From: Maylandia zebra
Lineage: Eukaryota; Chordata; Actinopteri; Cichliformes; Cichlidae
Assembly (NCBI RefSeq): GCF_041146795.1
Contig: NC_135184.1
Span: 4,358,967-4,422,966, forward strand
DNA length: 64,000 bases
Direction: 5' to 3'
Both the position numbers and the translations under genes were made by a program. The number at the start of each line of letters is the position of its first letter. Position 1 is the stretch's first letter. Positions 11,052-22,260 of this stretch are shown piece by piece. The notes beneath the pieces were generated by a model, which did not search any database, was not told where the DNA came from, and saw only the letters and a program-made list of their open reading frames with translations.

Positions 11052-11450
11052 CTGTCTCTATGGTTTACAGTCTGAGTCTGACAAGCTGTCAGCTGTTCAT
11101 TTCTGCTATTTGAATTGTTAAAAGAAACAAACTATTCATTTAGCAGATTAACAAAAAGAATAGAGAGGCATCCAGTTATTGACATTTATATTATTTAGTT
11201 AAAGGTTTGAACAGAAAAACAATTAAACACAGAGCCTCTTCCTGCTTTCTGGAATGAATCACAGCATGAAAACCCTTCCTCTTCTTCCTGCTCTCTAGCT
11301 CAGCACCTCCTGTCTGTCCATATCTTTCTGTGTTCCCTCCCCTTTAGATCTACATTATGAAGATGGGTGTAACCAACGTGTGTTAGAGCTGGCAGGCCCC
11401 ATTCACAGCAGCAACACTTGTTGTTCAGATCAGACCAGTTTCTATATTAA

Positions 11451-11460
11451 GGAAGTGAAA
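11451..11460 (+). promoter_or_regulatory. ETS/IRF composite-like site before TRIM-1
   Basis: GGAAGTGAAA fits the ETS-IRF composite consensus GGAANNGAAA, used by PU.1 with IRF4/8, and overlaps half an ISRE. It lies exactly 30 bases before the conserved ATG in all three TRIM genes (also 39324-39333 and 59338-59347), although the surrounding upstream DNA of TRIM-3 is diverged. A role in interferon or myeloid induction is inference. Confidence 0.4.
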
Positions 11461-11490
11461 CTTACACAGTCACTGACACTGAGAGGAGAA

Positions 11491-13164
11491 ATGGCGCAGA
11501 AAGGAGTTCAGCTAGACCGAGAAACCTTCTCTTGTTCGATCTGTTTGGATCTACTGAAGAATCCGGTGACTATTCCCTGTGGACACAGCTACTGCATGAA
11601 GTGTATTAAAAGCTTCTGGGATGAAGAGGAAAAGAAGAAAATCTACAGCTGCCCTCAGTGCAGACAGACTTTCACAGCGAGGCCTGTCCTGGTGAAAAAC
11701 ACCATGTTAGCAGTTTTAGTGGAGGAGCTGAAGAAGACTGGACTCCAAGCTGCTCCTGCTGATCACTGCTATGCTGGACCTGAAGATGTGGCCTGTGATG
11801 TCTGCACTGGAAGAAAAATGAAAGCCTTCAAGTCCTGTTTATTCTGTCTGGCATCTTACTGTGAGAAACACCTTCAGCCTCATTATGATGTGGCTCCATT
11901 CAAGAAACACAAGCTGGTGGAGCCCTCCAAGAAGCTCCAGGAGAAGATCTGCTCTCGTCATGATGAGGTGATGAAGATGTTCTGCCGTACTGATCAGCAG
12001 AGTATCTGTTATCTCTGCTCTGTGGATGAACATAAAGGCCACGACACAGTCTCAGCTGCAGCAGAAAGGACTGAGAGGCAGAGAGAGCTGGAGGTGAGTG
12101 GACAAAACATCCAGCAGAGAATCCAGGACAGAGAGAAAGATGTGAAGCTGCTTCAACAGGAGGTGGAGGCCATCAATCAGTCTGCTGATCAAACAGTGGA
12201 GCACAGTGAGAAGATCTTCACTGAGCTGATCCATCTCATCCAGAAAAGAAGCTCTGATGTGAAGCAGCAGATCAGATCCCAGCAGGAAACTGAAGTGAGT
12301 CGAGTCAAAGAGCTTCAGGAGAAGCTGGAGCAGGAGATCACTGAGCTGAAGAGGAAAGATGCTGAGCTGAAGCAGCTCTCACACACAGAGGATCACATCC
12401 AGTTTCTACACAACTACCCCTCACTGTCAGCACTCAGTGAGTCTACAGACTCATCCAGCATCAATATCCGTCCTCTGAGCTACTTTGAGGATGTGACAGC
12501 AGCTGTGTCAGAGGTCAGAGATAAACTACAGGACATTCTGAGAGAGGACTGGACAAACATCTCACTGACAGTCACTGAAGTGGATGTTTTACTGTCACAA
12601 CCAGAGCCAAAGACCAGAGCTGGATTCTTAAAATATTCATGTGAAATCACACTGGATCCAAACACAGCGCACACACAGCTGTTATTATCAGAGGGGAACA
12701 GAAAAGCAACATTTATGAATCAACAACAGTCTTATTCTGATCATCCAGACAGATTCACTTGGTGGTATCAGGTCCTGAGTAGAGAGAGTCTGACTGGACG
12801 TTGTTACTGGGAGGTGGAGTGGAGAGGGGGAGGAGTTTATGTAGCAGTCGCATACAAGAATATCAGCAGAGAAGGATGGGGTAATGAATGTGGATTTGGA
12901 TGGAATGACAAATCTTGGTCATTAAATTGTAACAACAACAGTTTTACATTTCGGTACAACAACATTGAAACTCCTGTCTCAGGTCCTCGTTCCTCCAGAG
13001 TAGGAGTGTACCTGGATCACAGAGCAGGTATTTTGTCCTTCTACAGCGTCTCTGAAACCATGACTCTCCTCCACAGAGTCCAGACCACATTCACTCAGCC
13101 GCTCTATGCTGGACTGAGGCTTTGGCAAATTGGAGCCACAGCTGAGTTGATTAAAGTGAAATAG
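11491..13164 (+). CDS. TRIM-1: RING, two B-boxes, coiled coil, B30.2 protein (finTRIM/TRIM16-like)
   Basis: A single-exon gene of 557 residues from MAQKGVQ. This ATG is chosen because all three paralogs share it; an upstream in-frame ATG at 11380 would add 37 residues and is weakly conserved. Domains: C3HC4 RING (about 15-60; CSIC, CGHSYC, CPQC); first B-box (about 105-140; CDVC...CLASYC); second B-box (about 155-195; CSRHDEVMKMFC...CYLC...HKGHD); coiled coil (about 200-330, heptads of Leu, Glu, Lys); PRY-SPRY/B30.2 (about 375-557). It likely acts as a cytoplasmic E3 ubiquitin ligase whose B30.2 domain binds target or viral proteins; fish TRIMs of this group are often virus-induced. The RING and B-box residues are intact. 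B30.2 differs from TRIM-2 and TRIM-3 mainly in clustered positions. Confidence 0.9.
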   Translation: MAQKGVQLDRETFSCSICLDLLKNPVTIPCGHSYCMKCIKSFWDEEEKKKIYSCPQCRQTFTARPVLVKNTMLAVLVEELKKTGLQAAPADHCYAGPEDVACDVCTGRKMKAFKSCLFCLASYCEKHLQPHYDVAPFKKHKLVEPSKKLQEKICSRHDEVMKMFCRTDQQSICYLCSVDEHKGHDTVSAAAERTERQRELEVSGQNIQQRIQDREKDVKLLQQEVEAINQSADQTVEHSEKIFTELIHLIQKRSSDVKQQIRSQQETEVSRVKELQEKLEQEITELKRKDAELKQLSHTEDHIQFLHNYPSLSALSESTDSSSINIRPLSYFEDVTAAVSEVRDKLQDILREDWTNISLTVTEVDVLLSQPEPKTRAGFLKYSCEITLDPNTAHTQLLLSEGNRKATFMNQQQSYSDHPDRFTWWYQVLSRESLTGRCYWEVEWRGGGVYVAVAYKNISREGWGNECGFGWNDKSWSLNCNNNSFTFRYNNIETPVSGPRSSRVGVYLDHRAGILSFYSVSETMTLLHRVQTTFTQPLYAGLRLWQIGATAELIKVK

Positions 13165-14045
13165 ACTGAAGTCTTTCATATTGTTGTAAGTTTAAATCTG
13201 TATTTTAGTTCCCTTTTAGTTTCTCTCCATCATTATTGTGGTATTTATGTGCTGCACATAAATCAGATGTCAGTCAAACATTATGGGCAGTACCTCGACA
13301 TCTTCAACATGTTGTCTTGATGTTTTTACGTTTTATAGGTGGAGCTCTTTCCTGTGTCTGTTCAGCCATGGAGACTATCAATGCTTATGGATATTTTTAT
13401 TTGAAAAATTTCTCCACATGACAACATAAACTTCTCTATCTTCTAAATGTTTACTGAATATTTTTCTTAGGTATTTGTATGTTGTTGTTTCTCTTCACTG
13501 ATCTTAACAGAGAAGTCTACAGACCTTCCTTTATCACACAGATTTTATTCTCATTTGTACATTTATAAAGAAAACAATTAATTACAGAGCAATAAGAAAT
13601 TTTAAGAAAGTGCACTATATCATAATTTATAGTAAAGTGTATTAAAGCATCGTTAGTTAATCACTTATTTAGTTTGGAGCTGTATCATCTGACACTGTAG
13701 AAACATTTCCTCCAGCTTCAGCACAGAATGTTAAAAACAGAACTATTAATGAGAACAAACAGTAGGAACACAGTATCAGCAAACATCATGGCTTAAAATG
13801 GAGAGTAAAAATCTAAAAAGAAATAAACAAATTAGTAAAAAGGATTTCCTGTTGACATGTTATTGGTCCTATCTTGTCTGCAGCACCTCCAGGATGCTTC
13901 TTATATGTTTCTGGTTATTTTTGCACCAATTTTAGTTTTTGTCAGTAGGAAGTTCAAGTTCAACTCAGTGTGTTTGTTTGTTTTTTTCAAACTGATGCCT
14001 GACCTTGAACACCAAACATCTGTCAATAAAGCAATGATATAAAAT
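13165..14045 (+). other. TRIM-1 3' UTR
   Basis: AT-rich DNA with AATAAA at 14025-14030, nearly identical after TRIM-2 and TRIM-3. Short frames at 13236-13421 and 13857-14042 recur in every copy, but they are explained by shared ancestry and have no domain. Confidence 0.6.
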
Positions 14046-14762
14046 GCTTATATTAGTACTGAAAAACTGCATATCCACTTTACAAATATAAATAATGATA
14101 TAAATCCACAGCTGAACTGGAGGAGCAGCTGATCTAGTTCACTCATGTGTTTCTGGACTAAGAGTTGGAGCAAATACCTTATGATTCAGTGATGTTTGTT
14201 TTTGTTAAATATTTTGTAGATCCAAGAGTGAGTTTGACTCATGATGATGATGTTCCGAATTAAACAAAGTTGGTCACAAATTCTTCAAAGCTGTTTATTA
14301 AGAATATATTCACTTGGACTCATGAGACAGGCTTGTGATCCAAGGGAGCCATCAACTGGACAATTACTGACATGACAACAAAAAAGCTAAGTACAGAGGG
14401 GGGAACAGAGGTGAAAATACTTGCTTTAAAGGATTGTAATGTTTCCTTTTAAAATAAGTCTCTAAGGTCAGACAAAGGGACAGAAACTCATAGCTTTCTA
14501 CCAGCCCAATGACAAAACTATAAGTTGTTTTTTAACATCTACTTTTTCATCTATTTGGCAGTCACAGTGAAAAGTATAAACATTGGCACGCTTTGTCTTG
14601 TGATTCTGCTGTTCGTAAAAAACGACCATGCGCAAAGTACCAGACTTTAAGGCTTTGACTTGATGCCAATGGCCTGAGGAGGACAGTATTACCCTTGGAC
14701 ATGTGTAGTCTGCCGTCTACTCAATAGAAGAAGAAGAAGCGCGGAAATGGCACAACTGTCTT
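14046..14762. other. TRIM to zinc-finger spacer, unit 2
   Basis: Near-identical to 561-1264, with only scattered single-base differences. No gene or regulatory element is recognised. Confidence 0.5.
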
Positions 14763-14917
14763 CAGTTTCTGGGAGAGTTTAACAATGAGAGACTGATGAT
14801 GCAGAAGAAATCTCCGTGGTTAAAAACATTAAAAACAGTCGTCCAGGATGATGAGATCCGCCACTGGCTCAGACTGCTGTATATCAGCCGGAGACCCGAG
14901 ATGAAGTCACGCAGCAG
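14763..14917 (+). other. Decayed or noncoding zinc-finger first exon, unit 2
   Basis: Copy of 1265-1419 with the same donor (CAG|GTATGT). It also lacks an in-frame start and compatible phase. Confidence 0.4.
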
Positions 14918-15083
14918 GTATGTAAAACTGTGATGTTCTCAATGAACTAACACAGGAACGATCTGAGCTCAGTCTGTAAGCTAACAGGCTAAAATCAGAG
15001 AGCAGCTAATCAAACAAGTGCGTCCGTTTTTTTTAAAGGTCAACTTTTAACAATAGACTTTCATGAGACACATCAAAACCAAA

Positions 15084-15298
15084 CAGGGAGGGAAAGCTTC
15101 GGTTTTCTGCACTGTGCCACAGTTCGCTGTCTGCTTCGGTTCACGACGCCTCACTCCGGGGCTACAGACAGTTCTCTGCCGCCTGTGGTGCTCCTCACCT
15201 CCGTCTGCACCCACAGACTTCCCGAGGTGGAGGCAGGCCGGCAGGGACTTTGAGAGATGGGCTTTACTTTTAAAAATAGCCCTTAATCAGGGTCTAAC
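15084..15298 (+). other. Conserved block in zinc-finger intron 1, unit 2
   Basis: Copy of the 215-base block at 1586-1800, with no difference noticed. Confidence 0.4.
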
Positions 15299-15959
15299 TC
15301 ACTAAAAGATGGCCACATGTCTCTCTCCAACTTAATCTCTTTCTTTTAAGTAATTGTTTTTCATTGAAATGAAATTAATTGTTCAATAAAATGATTACAT
15401 TTATAATTGAATTAAAGTTAAATGAATCAAGGTGATTTTGACTTTGCTAGTTAACAGGAAGAGAAACAAACTTACACAGGATAAAATGAAATTTGGAGCC
15501 AGCAGAAAAAGTCAGATCACAGACAAACAGAAACATTCCTCTTTGGCTAAAATAAAATGCAGATTATTGCTCATCTGCAGTTTTAATCATGGTGAATAAT
15601 TTATGATTCAGCCAAGTAAGATTCTTCTGTGTGGAGGTTTTTCCCCTGTCAAAAGGCATTGACCATTACCTTCATCTAAACATGGAATTTAAGTCATGTA
15701 GTTGCCGTTGTTTGTTTTTAAAGAGGTCATAATATTTTTGTGATGGTAGAAATTTATCTTCAAAGTAATAGTTATAAAGTGAATTAATAAGACTTTCCAA
15801 CAAAGAGAGGGAGTCACATGGTGCTTCTGAAACATTTGTACAAACCTCTCTCACATATGTGAGCAACATGCTCACAGTGTACAGCCCTGCTGACTGAGGC
15901 TGCACCTTTACCTGTCTAATCTTTTTCTTTTTACTTTGTTCCTCAAGTCCCACATCAAC

Positions 15960-17756
15960 ATGAAGTGTAAGGAGGAGGAAGATCTGGCTGGCCAGCAGGT
16001 CTGGAAGCAGGAGAGGAACTTCAATCTGGACCAGGAGGACACAGATCCCCCACAGATCAAAGAGGAACAGGAGGAACTCTGCATCAGTCAAGAGGGAGAA
16101 CAGCTTGTAGTGAAACACGAGGATGAAGGCATCGTCGTCTGGAGCGGGGAAGAGCGGCTCAGACAGCTGCATAACATCTGGAAACCTGAGAAAGATTTAC
16201 AGACCAGCGGTAAAACTGTAATGGCTTTTCTGAAGTGTTAACATTAATATTAAACCTACAGTTTGTATCAGTCAGATCTATTTAATGTGTATTCGTGAAA
16301 ACATGACAGGGAGTTTTAAATGGACTGGTTCTTATATAGCGCTTTTCTACTCAATCTTGAGCACTCAAAGCGCTTTACAAAACTTGTGCATTCACCCACT
16401 CACTCCCATTCGCACAAGCACATTTTTCTTAGTGCTTTCTACCAACATTCAGACACACATTCCACAGATCAAAGAGCAACTTGAGGCAACTTGGAGTTAG
16501 TATCTTGCCCAAGGATATTTGAAATGCAGACTAGGTGAAGCCGGGAATCGAACCGATCAGTAGATGATCTGCTCTACCGCCTGAGCTACAGCCACCCCCA
16601 ATAGTGAAGATTATTTTGAAAAATATCAAGATGTAGATCAGTTTCGAGATCAACTCCAAAATAGATCATCAGTCAGTCAGTAATAAGTGAGTTCTTTTTT
16701 GTTTGAAAGGTTTTTTTTACTCTTAATGTTGCTGAAAAATGTCAGAACTCAAGTTCTCATTTGCATCAGAGTGCACAAATAACTTCATTTTTACACACTT
16801 TTAATTTCACCTGCAAATGTGAGCAACATGCCCTCATTACAGACTTTAACTAAAACTTTATCTTCTCAGAAGTGTTTTTCTATAATTACATTTTTTTTAT
16901 TGTTCGTTTAGACCTCCACCAGCAAACTGCCTGTAAGGAGGAGGAGTTTGTCGCCAATCAGCAGGAGAGGAACTCAAGTCTGGACCAGGAGGACCCAGAT
17001 CCTCCACAGATTAAAGAGGAACAGGAGGAACTCTGCACCAGTCAGGAGCTGGAGGAGATTGTACTGAAGCAGGAGATCAATAGTTTTATGGTGACTTCTA
17101 GTTTTGAGGAAAGTGACCTCAGTGAATCAGAACCAAACGATGACCAGCTCCTTGCTCTTAACTTTCCTGAACCAGAGCTTGAGGAACAGGAAGAAAACCA
17201 GCATGTGGACTCGGGATCAACTAGAAATGCGGAGCTGAAGAAAAGGAGACGTCACAAAAACCGAACAGATAAGTCTCGGAGTGAAACTGATACAAGTAAA
17301 AAATCTGTAAGCTGTGACACTTGTGGAAAAACTTTTCAGTGTAAATCCAACCTGACGAGACACATGAGAGTTCACACAAGTGAGAAGCCACATTCTTGTA
17401 GCACCTGTGGGAAAAGATTTAATAAGAAATCCGGATTTGAAAGTCACGTGAGAATCCACACAGGCGAGAAGCCGTATTTCTGTAGCACATGTGGGAAAAG
17501 ATTTGGTAAGAAATCAGGACTAGAAACTCATTTGAGAATCCACACCGGTGAGAAAGCGTATTCTTGCAACGTCTGTAGGAAAGAGTTTAGAGACTTGTCG
17601 ACTATGAAAAGTCACAGAAGGATCCACACAGGTGAGAAACCATATATTTGTAGCTCCTGTGGGGAAAGATTCAGTTGGAAATCAGGACTGAATTTTCATC
17701 TAAGGATCCACCTGAGTGACAAACCAAATCACTGCAGCACCCGAGGTAGAAAATGA
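15960..17756 (+). CDS. C2H2 zinc-finger protein lacking one finger (unit 2; two coding exons)
   Basis: The model is join(15960..16209, 16912..17756), 364 residues. Exons, phases and acidic modules match the unit-1 gene. The finger array is exactly 84 bases (28 residues) shorter: the start of finger 2 (CSTCGKRF) is joined to the inside of finger 3 (NKKSGFESH), so five intact fingers and one degenerate finger remain, all in frame. This changes the predicted DNA-recognition string without damaging the protein. A poly(A) signal lies at 18032-18037. It is expected to be nuclear and DNA-binding; the target is unknown. Confidence 0.85.
16319..16599 (-). mobile_element. tRNA-derived SINE in zinc-finger intron 2, unit 2
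   Basis: Same element and position as 2821-3101; inherited through the duplication. Confidence 0.55.
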
Positions 17757-18975
17757 CCTCATGCTCCAAGTCACGGTACATTTCCTGTCCACAGCAGTGA
17801 AGGGCACTCTATGTTGTTTGTTCCAGCCCTGACTTTATGTTTCTCTAAGTTTGATATTTTTTTTATTGGTCTTTAAAGGTGACACAAATATTTATTGAAC
17901 ATGGATGCTCTTTTAATATTTACCACAGAAACTTGTATTTCTTCTTCAGTATAGAAGAAAACAAACATGAAAATGAGTTTTTCATCACTTGTTCCTTGTA
18001 ACAACCATGATGTGATTCCTTTTTATCAGCCAATAAATAAGTTTTGATACACAGGACTAAAGATTTAAAAAAAGTTCAAGACAAGTATACAATTTTTATT
18101 TAAATATGTTTTCTTTGTGATTTATGTTAATGAAGGTTATACTTCAGTATGGCTTTGACCTGGTTGTCCTGGTTCTTCTTAGCAACATGTTGCAAGATTT
18201 GATTAAAATGTTTGTGACTTATTTTGTGTATTGTGTAATCCCTGCTAAATAAAAGCAGTTAAATGTGCTATATTGGCTCATGATAAGTGTTTATATCATT
18301 TTGCCTAAATGCAAGTAAACTCAATGTTTGCCAACTCTGTGTGTGCAGTTTGCTTCATAAGTACAGTAACAGAACTTGAACTACATGGAGCCTATTTTGA
18401 TTACATCATTACAGATGTAGATATTATTCATAGTTCATATTTCACAGTGTGCTGCAATCTTCTCCACAGACCTGCATTGCTCTCTGTTCAGACCCGTCAT
18501 CTTCAAGATGTCCACTAGATGTCGTCAGAGTTCCCCCACTTTCCTCATCTATTGTGTTGCCATTACCTGAGCCTGCTTAAAACCTACAGTCCTTTACATA
18601 TGGGTTCATTCAGGGTCATGTTTAGTGGGCAGGTTTAGTGCGATGAAGGAAACTCGTTTTCTTTAACTTTACCTCTCAGTAAGTAACTGGAGTAACAGAC
18701 TCACTGATTCCTCCCCACCTGCTGGACATGAACCAGCTGACTGACACTTGTTTTCATTTTCTCATTCATAAAGTTGCTACCAGTTCAATTCATTTATATT
18801 TATATAGTGCCAAAAAAACAACAGTTGCCTCAAGGTGCTTTATATTGTAAGGTAAAGAATGTAAAAACCTCCACAATTGAACAAGCTGAAAAGAGCAAAT
18901 GCTTGGCAGCAGTGGCAGAAACAGGCTGTCTGTCGTAATCACTGTAAAACACTAATCACTGGTCAGTCATTTGTT
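17757..18975 (+). other. Zinc-finger 3' UTR and downstream flank, unit 2
   Basis: Matches 4343-5575, with AATAAA at 18032-18037. It ends at about 18975, where sequence equivalent to about 6448 in unit 1 follows directly, giving an 870-base length difference between units. No gene is seen. Confidence 0.5.
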
Positions 18976-19169
18976 CTACAAATTCTACATCTGGATTTCT
19001 GATTATTATTTCTGGCTGATTTTCATTAGATCGACCTGAGTAGGGCAGCGACAGATGTGTGCGGTCCAGAAGTAGAAGAAGAAGAAAGAGGAGAGCAGAA
19101 ATGATGACATTCTAGGCTCGCTTTTCACCTTTGATGTACTCTTAGCTGGAAGACTTTGGTTTGGTGATG

Positions 19170-19276
19170 TGTTAGAGATAATTTAGTGGTTGAAGCTACT
19201 GTGGACTGACCAGATCTGCCATCAGCTCAGAGTGCTGGATATCACCGCAAACCTGAGACAAAGTCATACAGAACAG
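19170..19276 (+). pseudogene. Relic first exon of a third zinc-finger gene, unit 2
   Basis: Copy of the relic at 6640-6741, with the donor ACAG|GTGTGTAAAACTG. The DNA after it is continuous with intron-like sequence, which shows the state before the unit-1 insertion of 1.9 kb. Confidence 0.4.
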
Positions 19277-19532
19277 GTGTGTAAAACTGTGATGGTGTCA
19301 GTGAAATAACACTGACTCATGCAGGACTCTGATAAAAACTCAGCTTGTGGGCTAACAGACTAAAATCAAAGAATGCTTCTCTTTTTCTCTTTTGTTAAAA
19401 ACTTTGAACATCCAGTGAGACACAGAGTAAAGTGACTTTCCGAGATTGTTTCTTCTTCTACAGATTCAGATAAATGATGTCATTTTGAGCCAGAAAGAAC
19501 ATTTCCATCATAAAGTAGAAGACTTTTATATT

Positions 19533-19920
19533 TGTAGGAGCCATAATTGAATGTATTGAATTTTGATGATCACTGGGTTTTTATTTGTTTGGTTGTTATG
19601 GGAGTCACGTGGGTGCTAGCGGTGACATAAATGGGCGTTGTCACTCTGTCATTCACGGGTTTTGATTTTGACAGAGAGGAGGGCTGGGTAGCCGTAGTTT
19701 TTGTTGACCGCTGCACTACATGTTTCGCTTCGTTATATTAGAGCCTGTGATGTTGTAAGAGTTTGAATCAGGAGCCGATGATACTACTCTGTAAACTCTC
19801 AAAGCACTTTAATTAAACGAGCAAACAATTCCATCTCTCGCATTATTGCGTAACTTTGACAGCGCGTCAGGCAAATAGGCAGACTCCATCCCCGGCCTGT
19901 AGCGACTGTGGAAGTCGCTA
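19533..19920 (+). repeat. BEL/Pao 5' LTR
   Basis: The 388-base stretch starting TGTAGGAGCC matches 28006-28393 except for one visible change (GCAGACTCC against GCAGGCTCC). It is followed at once by TATCAGTCATG, whereas the 3' copy ends CTACA, so the last two LTR bases and the leader appear lost. Confidence 0.85.
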
Positions 19921-19928
19921 TATCAGTC

Positions 19929-21990
19929 ATGCAACAAGCTGTGCTGACTGAATCTTCTCAAAATAAGCATCCTCGACAATATTCAGTTATTCCTTCAAAC
20001 CCATCTGATGCAAATGGACAAAATCAGAAATCAGAAATCAGAAAGGGTTTATTGCCAAATGTTGAGCAGGTTTACAACATTAGGAAATTGCTGCGGTGCT
20101 TCAGTGCAAACATACTGTCATAAAAATATAAAATAAGAATTAAAAGTGCTAAGTAGATAGATATATACATGAGTGCAGGTGGTGATCAGTGCCAAACATG
20201 GAATGATGCAGTGACACAGCGTAGGGTCATGTGTTAGTGGTGGGAACAGTCATACGGTTATTGTTCATGTGTCCGACAGCAGAGGGGAAGAAACTGTTCT
20301 TATGGCGAGAGGTTCTGGTGCGAATGGACCGGAGCCTCCTGCCTGAGGGGAGCAGGTCAAACAGACTGTGTCCAGGGTGAGAAGGGTCAGCTGAGATCCG
20401 AGCTGCGCGCCCCAGTGTCCTGGAGGTGTACAGGTCCTGCAGAGATGGGAGTCTGCAGCCAATCACCTTCTCAGCAGAGCGCACAACACGCTGCAGTCTC
20501 TGTTTGTCCCTGATAGTGGCTCCAGCGTACCACACAGTGATGGAGGAGGTGAGGATGGACTCAATGATTGCAGTGTAGGATTGCATCATCGTCCGTGTTG
20601 GCAGGTTGAATTTCTTCAGCTGCCTCAGGAAGTACATCCTCTGCTGGGCTTTCTTGATGACGGAAGTGATGGTGGGCTCCCACTTCAGGTCCTGGGTGAT
20701 GGTGGTACCCAGGAAGCGGAATGAGTCCACAGAGGTGATGGGGGTGTCAGTCAGGATGATGGGGGGGAATGTGGAGCTGTGTGCTTCCTGAAGTCCACAA
20801 TAAATAAAATAAAATGACTGTTATACAAATGGTATGGTGGAACCGGAACCACAAAATGATGTTATTGGAGTAATGACTAAACAAAATGAAATAACAACAC
20901 TCTTAATCCAACAACAAAGCCTCTTTTCTTTACCAAAGAGAGAAATACCTCATTTTGATGGAGATCCACTTCAATATTATTCATTTGTTAAAGCATTTGA
21001 GAATGCAGTTGAGTGCAATACGAAGAATAACAGCGATCGTTTATATTTTTTGGAACAGTACACAAGAGGCCATGCAAAGGAATTGGTGAGAAGCTGTCAA
21101 CAAATGAACTCAGATCGTGGTTATCGCAAAGCAAAATCACTGTTAAAGGAGCACTATGGCGATGAACAGAAGGTCGCAGCTGCATATCTGGACAAGGCAC
21201 TTTCATGGCCATCAATTAAAACAGAGGAAGTAAAAGCTCTTCAGAACTACAGTTTGTTCCTCAGGGGATGCTGTAATGCAATGGAGGAGGTGCAGCATCT
21301 GAGCGATTTGGACATGCCTTCTAATATGGTGAACATTATTAAAAAATTAGGGACAAATGGAGAAGCCATGTTTGTGACCTGCAAGAAAGGCATAAAAGAA
21401 GAGCCAAATTTATGGATATTGCAGACTTTTTGGAGAAGCAAATAAGAATATTAACTGATCCTGTATTCGGTAATATTCAAGATTCTCCGCTTTCTTTACC
21501 AACAAAAGGAATGAGTAAAGCCAAGTATCAAGGCAGACCTGGAAATAAAGGAACAAGCTTTGCCACCACTATGCAAGTTGTGGAGAGTACACCTAAGCCT
21601 GCGGAAATGGAAATGAAAAAGAATCAGGTTGGAAGGAACGTCTGTATTTGTTGTGGAGGAAGACATATGTTGGACGTCTGTGCACAGTTGGGAAAAATGG
21701 CTCATGAGAAGAAGATAACCTTCTTAAAGGAAAATGGCATCTGTTTTGGCTGTTTGTGTATAGGACACATCAGTAAAGATTGCCGTAAGAGGATTTCCTG
21801 TTCCAAATGCAGCTGGAAACATCCCACCATCCTGCACAAAGAAAGTTCACCTTCTGAAAAGACCGACAGGAACATGCAGCCGCATGTGAGCACACTAGTG
21901 TCGAGTGGTCTTACAGGGGCTGGAGACCAGGACTGTAAACTGCCCATTGTGCCTGTCCAAGTAAAGTCAAAGAAAGGAAGCAACATTATT
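19929..21990 (+). pseudogene. BEL/Pao gag, broken
   Basis: The first ATG after the LTR is at 19929. The frame is interrupted by the L2 at 20018-20825 and resumes at MVEPEPQ (20834). The 20834-21445 segment (IPHFDGDPLQYYSFVKAFE...) is the DUF1759-type gag domain of BEL/Pao. A frameshift near 21400 passes to the 21412 frame, which has two cysteine knuckles (CICCGGRHMLDVC and CFGCLCIGHISKDC). A further shift lies in a 7-T run near 21995. Gag would form the particle and bind element RNA. No intact product is possible here. Confidence 0.75.
20018..20825 (-). mobile_element. 5'-truncated L2/CR1-type LINE, nested in BEL gag
   Basis: On the minus strand, 20227-20730 encodes the end of a LINE reverse transcriptase (FLGTTITQDLKW..., LTSSITVWYAG, SGRRLRSIRTRTSRHKNSFFPSA), typical of L2-like fish elements. 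The tail of repeated TCTGATT units lies at the + strand left edge (about 20022-20045). CAAATGG occurs on both sides (20011-20017 and 20826-20832) as the target duplication. The gag frame is consistent across the insertion. Confidence 0.75.
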
Positions 21991-21997
21991 ACAACAT

Positions 21998-22260
21998 ATG
22001 CTTTTTTTGGACCAAGGGAGCACAGCAGTTTTCTGCACTGAGAGTCTGATGCGCAGACTTCACCTTGAGGGAAGGAAAGGAAACATCCTCCTCAGAACCA
22101 TGGGCCAGGAAAGAGTTGTGAGCAGCAACACTTTATCAGGACTGGAGGTTGCCGCTCTTTGTGGTGACGAATTTCTGGAACTGCCAAAAGTGTACACACA
22201 GGAGTCCATGCCTGTACATAAGGGAAATATTACAACACCAGGAGATATTGAAGGATGGGC
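21998..22260 (+). pseudogene. BEL/Pao aspartic protease segment
   Basis: FLDQGSTAVFC is the active-site strand of a BEL/Pao protease; Asp is followed by Gln-Gly instead of the usual Ser/Thr-Gly. The frame runs up to the hAT insertion at 22261, and the pol frame after the hAT is the expected continuation when insert plus duplication (1697 bases) are allowed for. The open frame running on into 22324 is read-through into the hAT. Confidence 0.6.

Noticed and set aside
19908-19928. Start of gag at a GTG inside the LTR end
   Set aside because: Eukaryotic elements would use ATG; the first in-frame ATG is at 19929.
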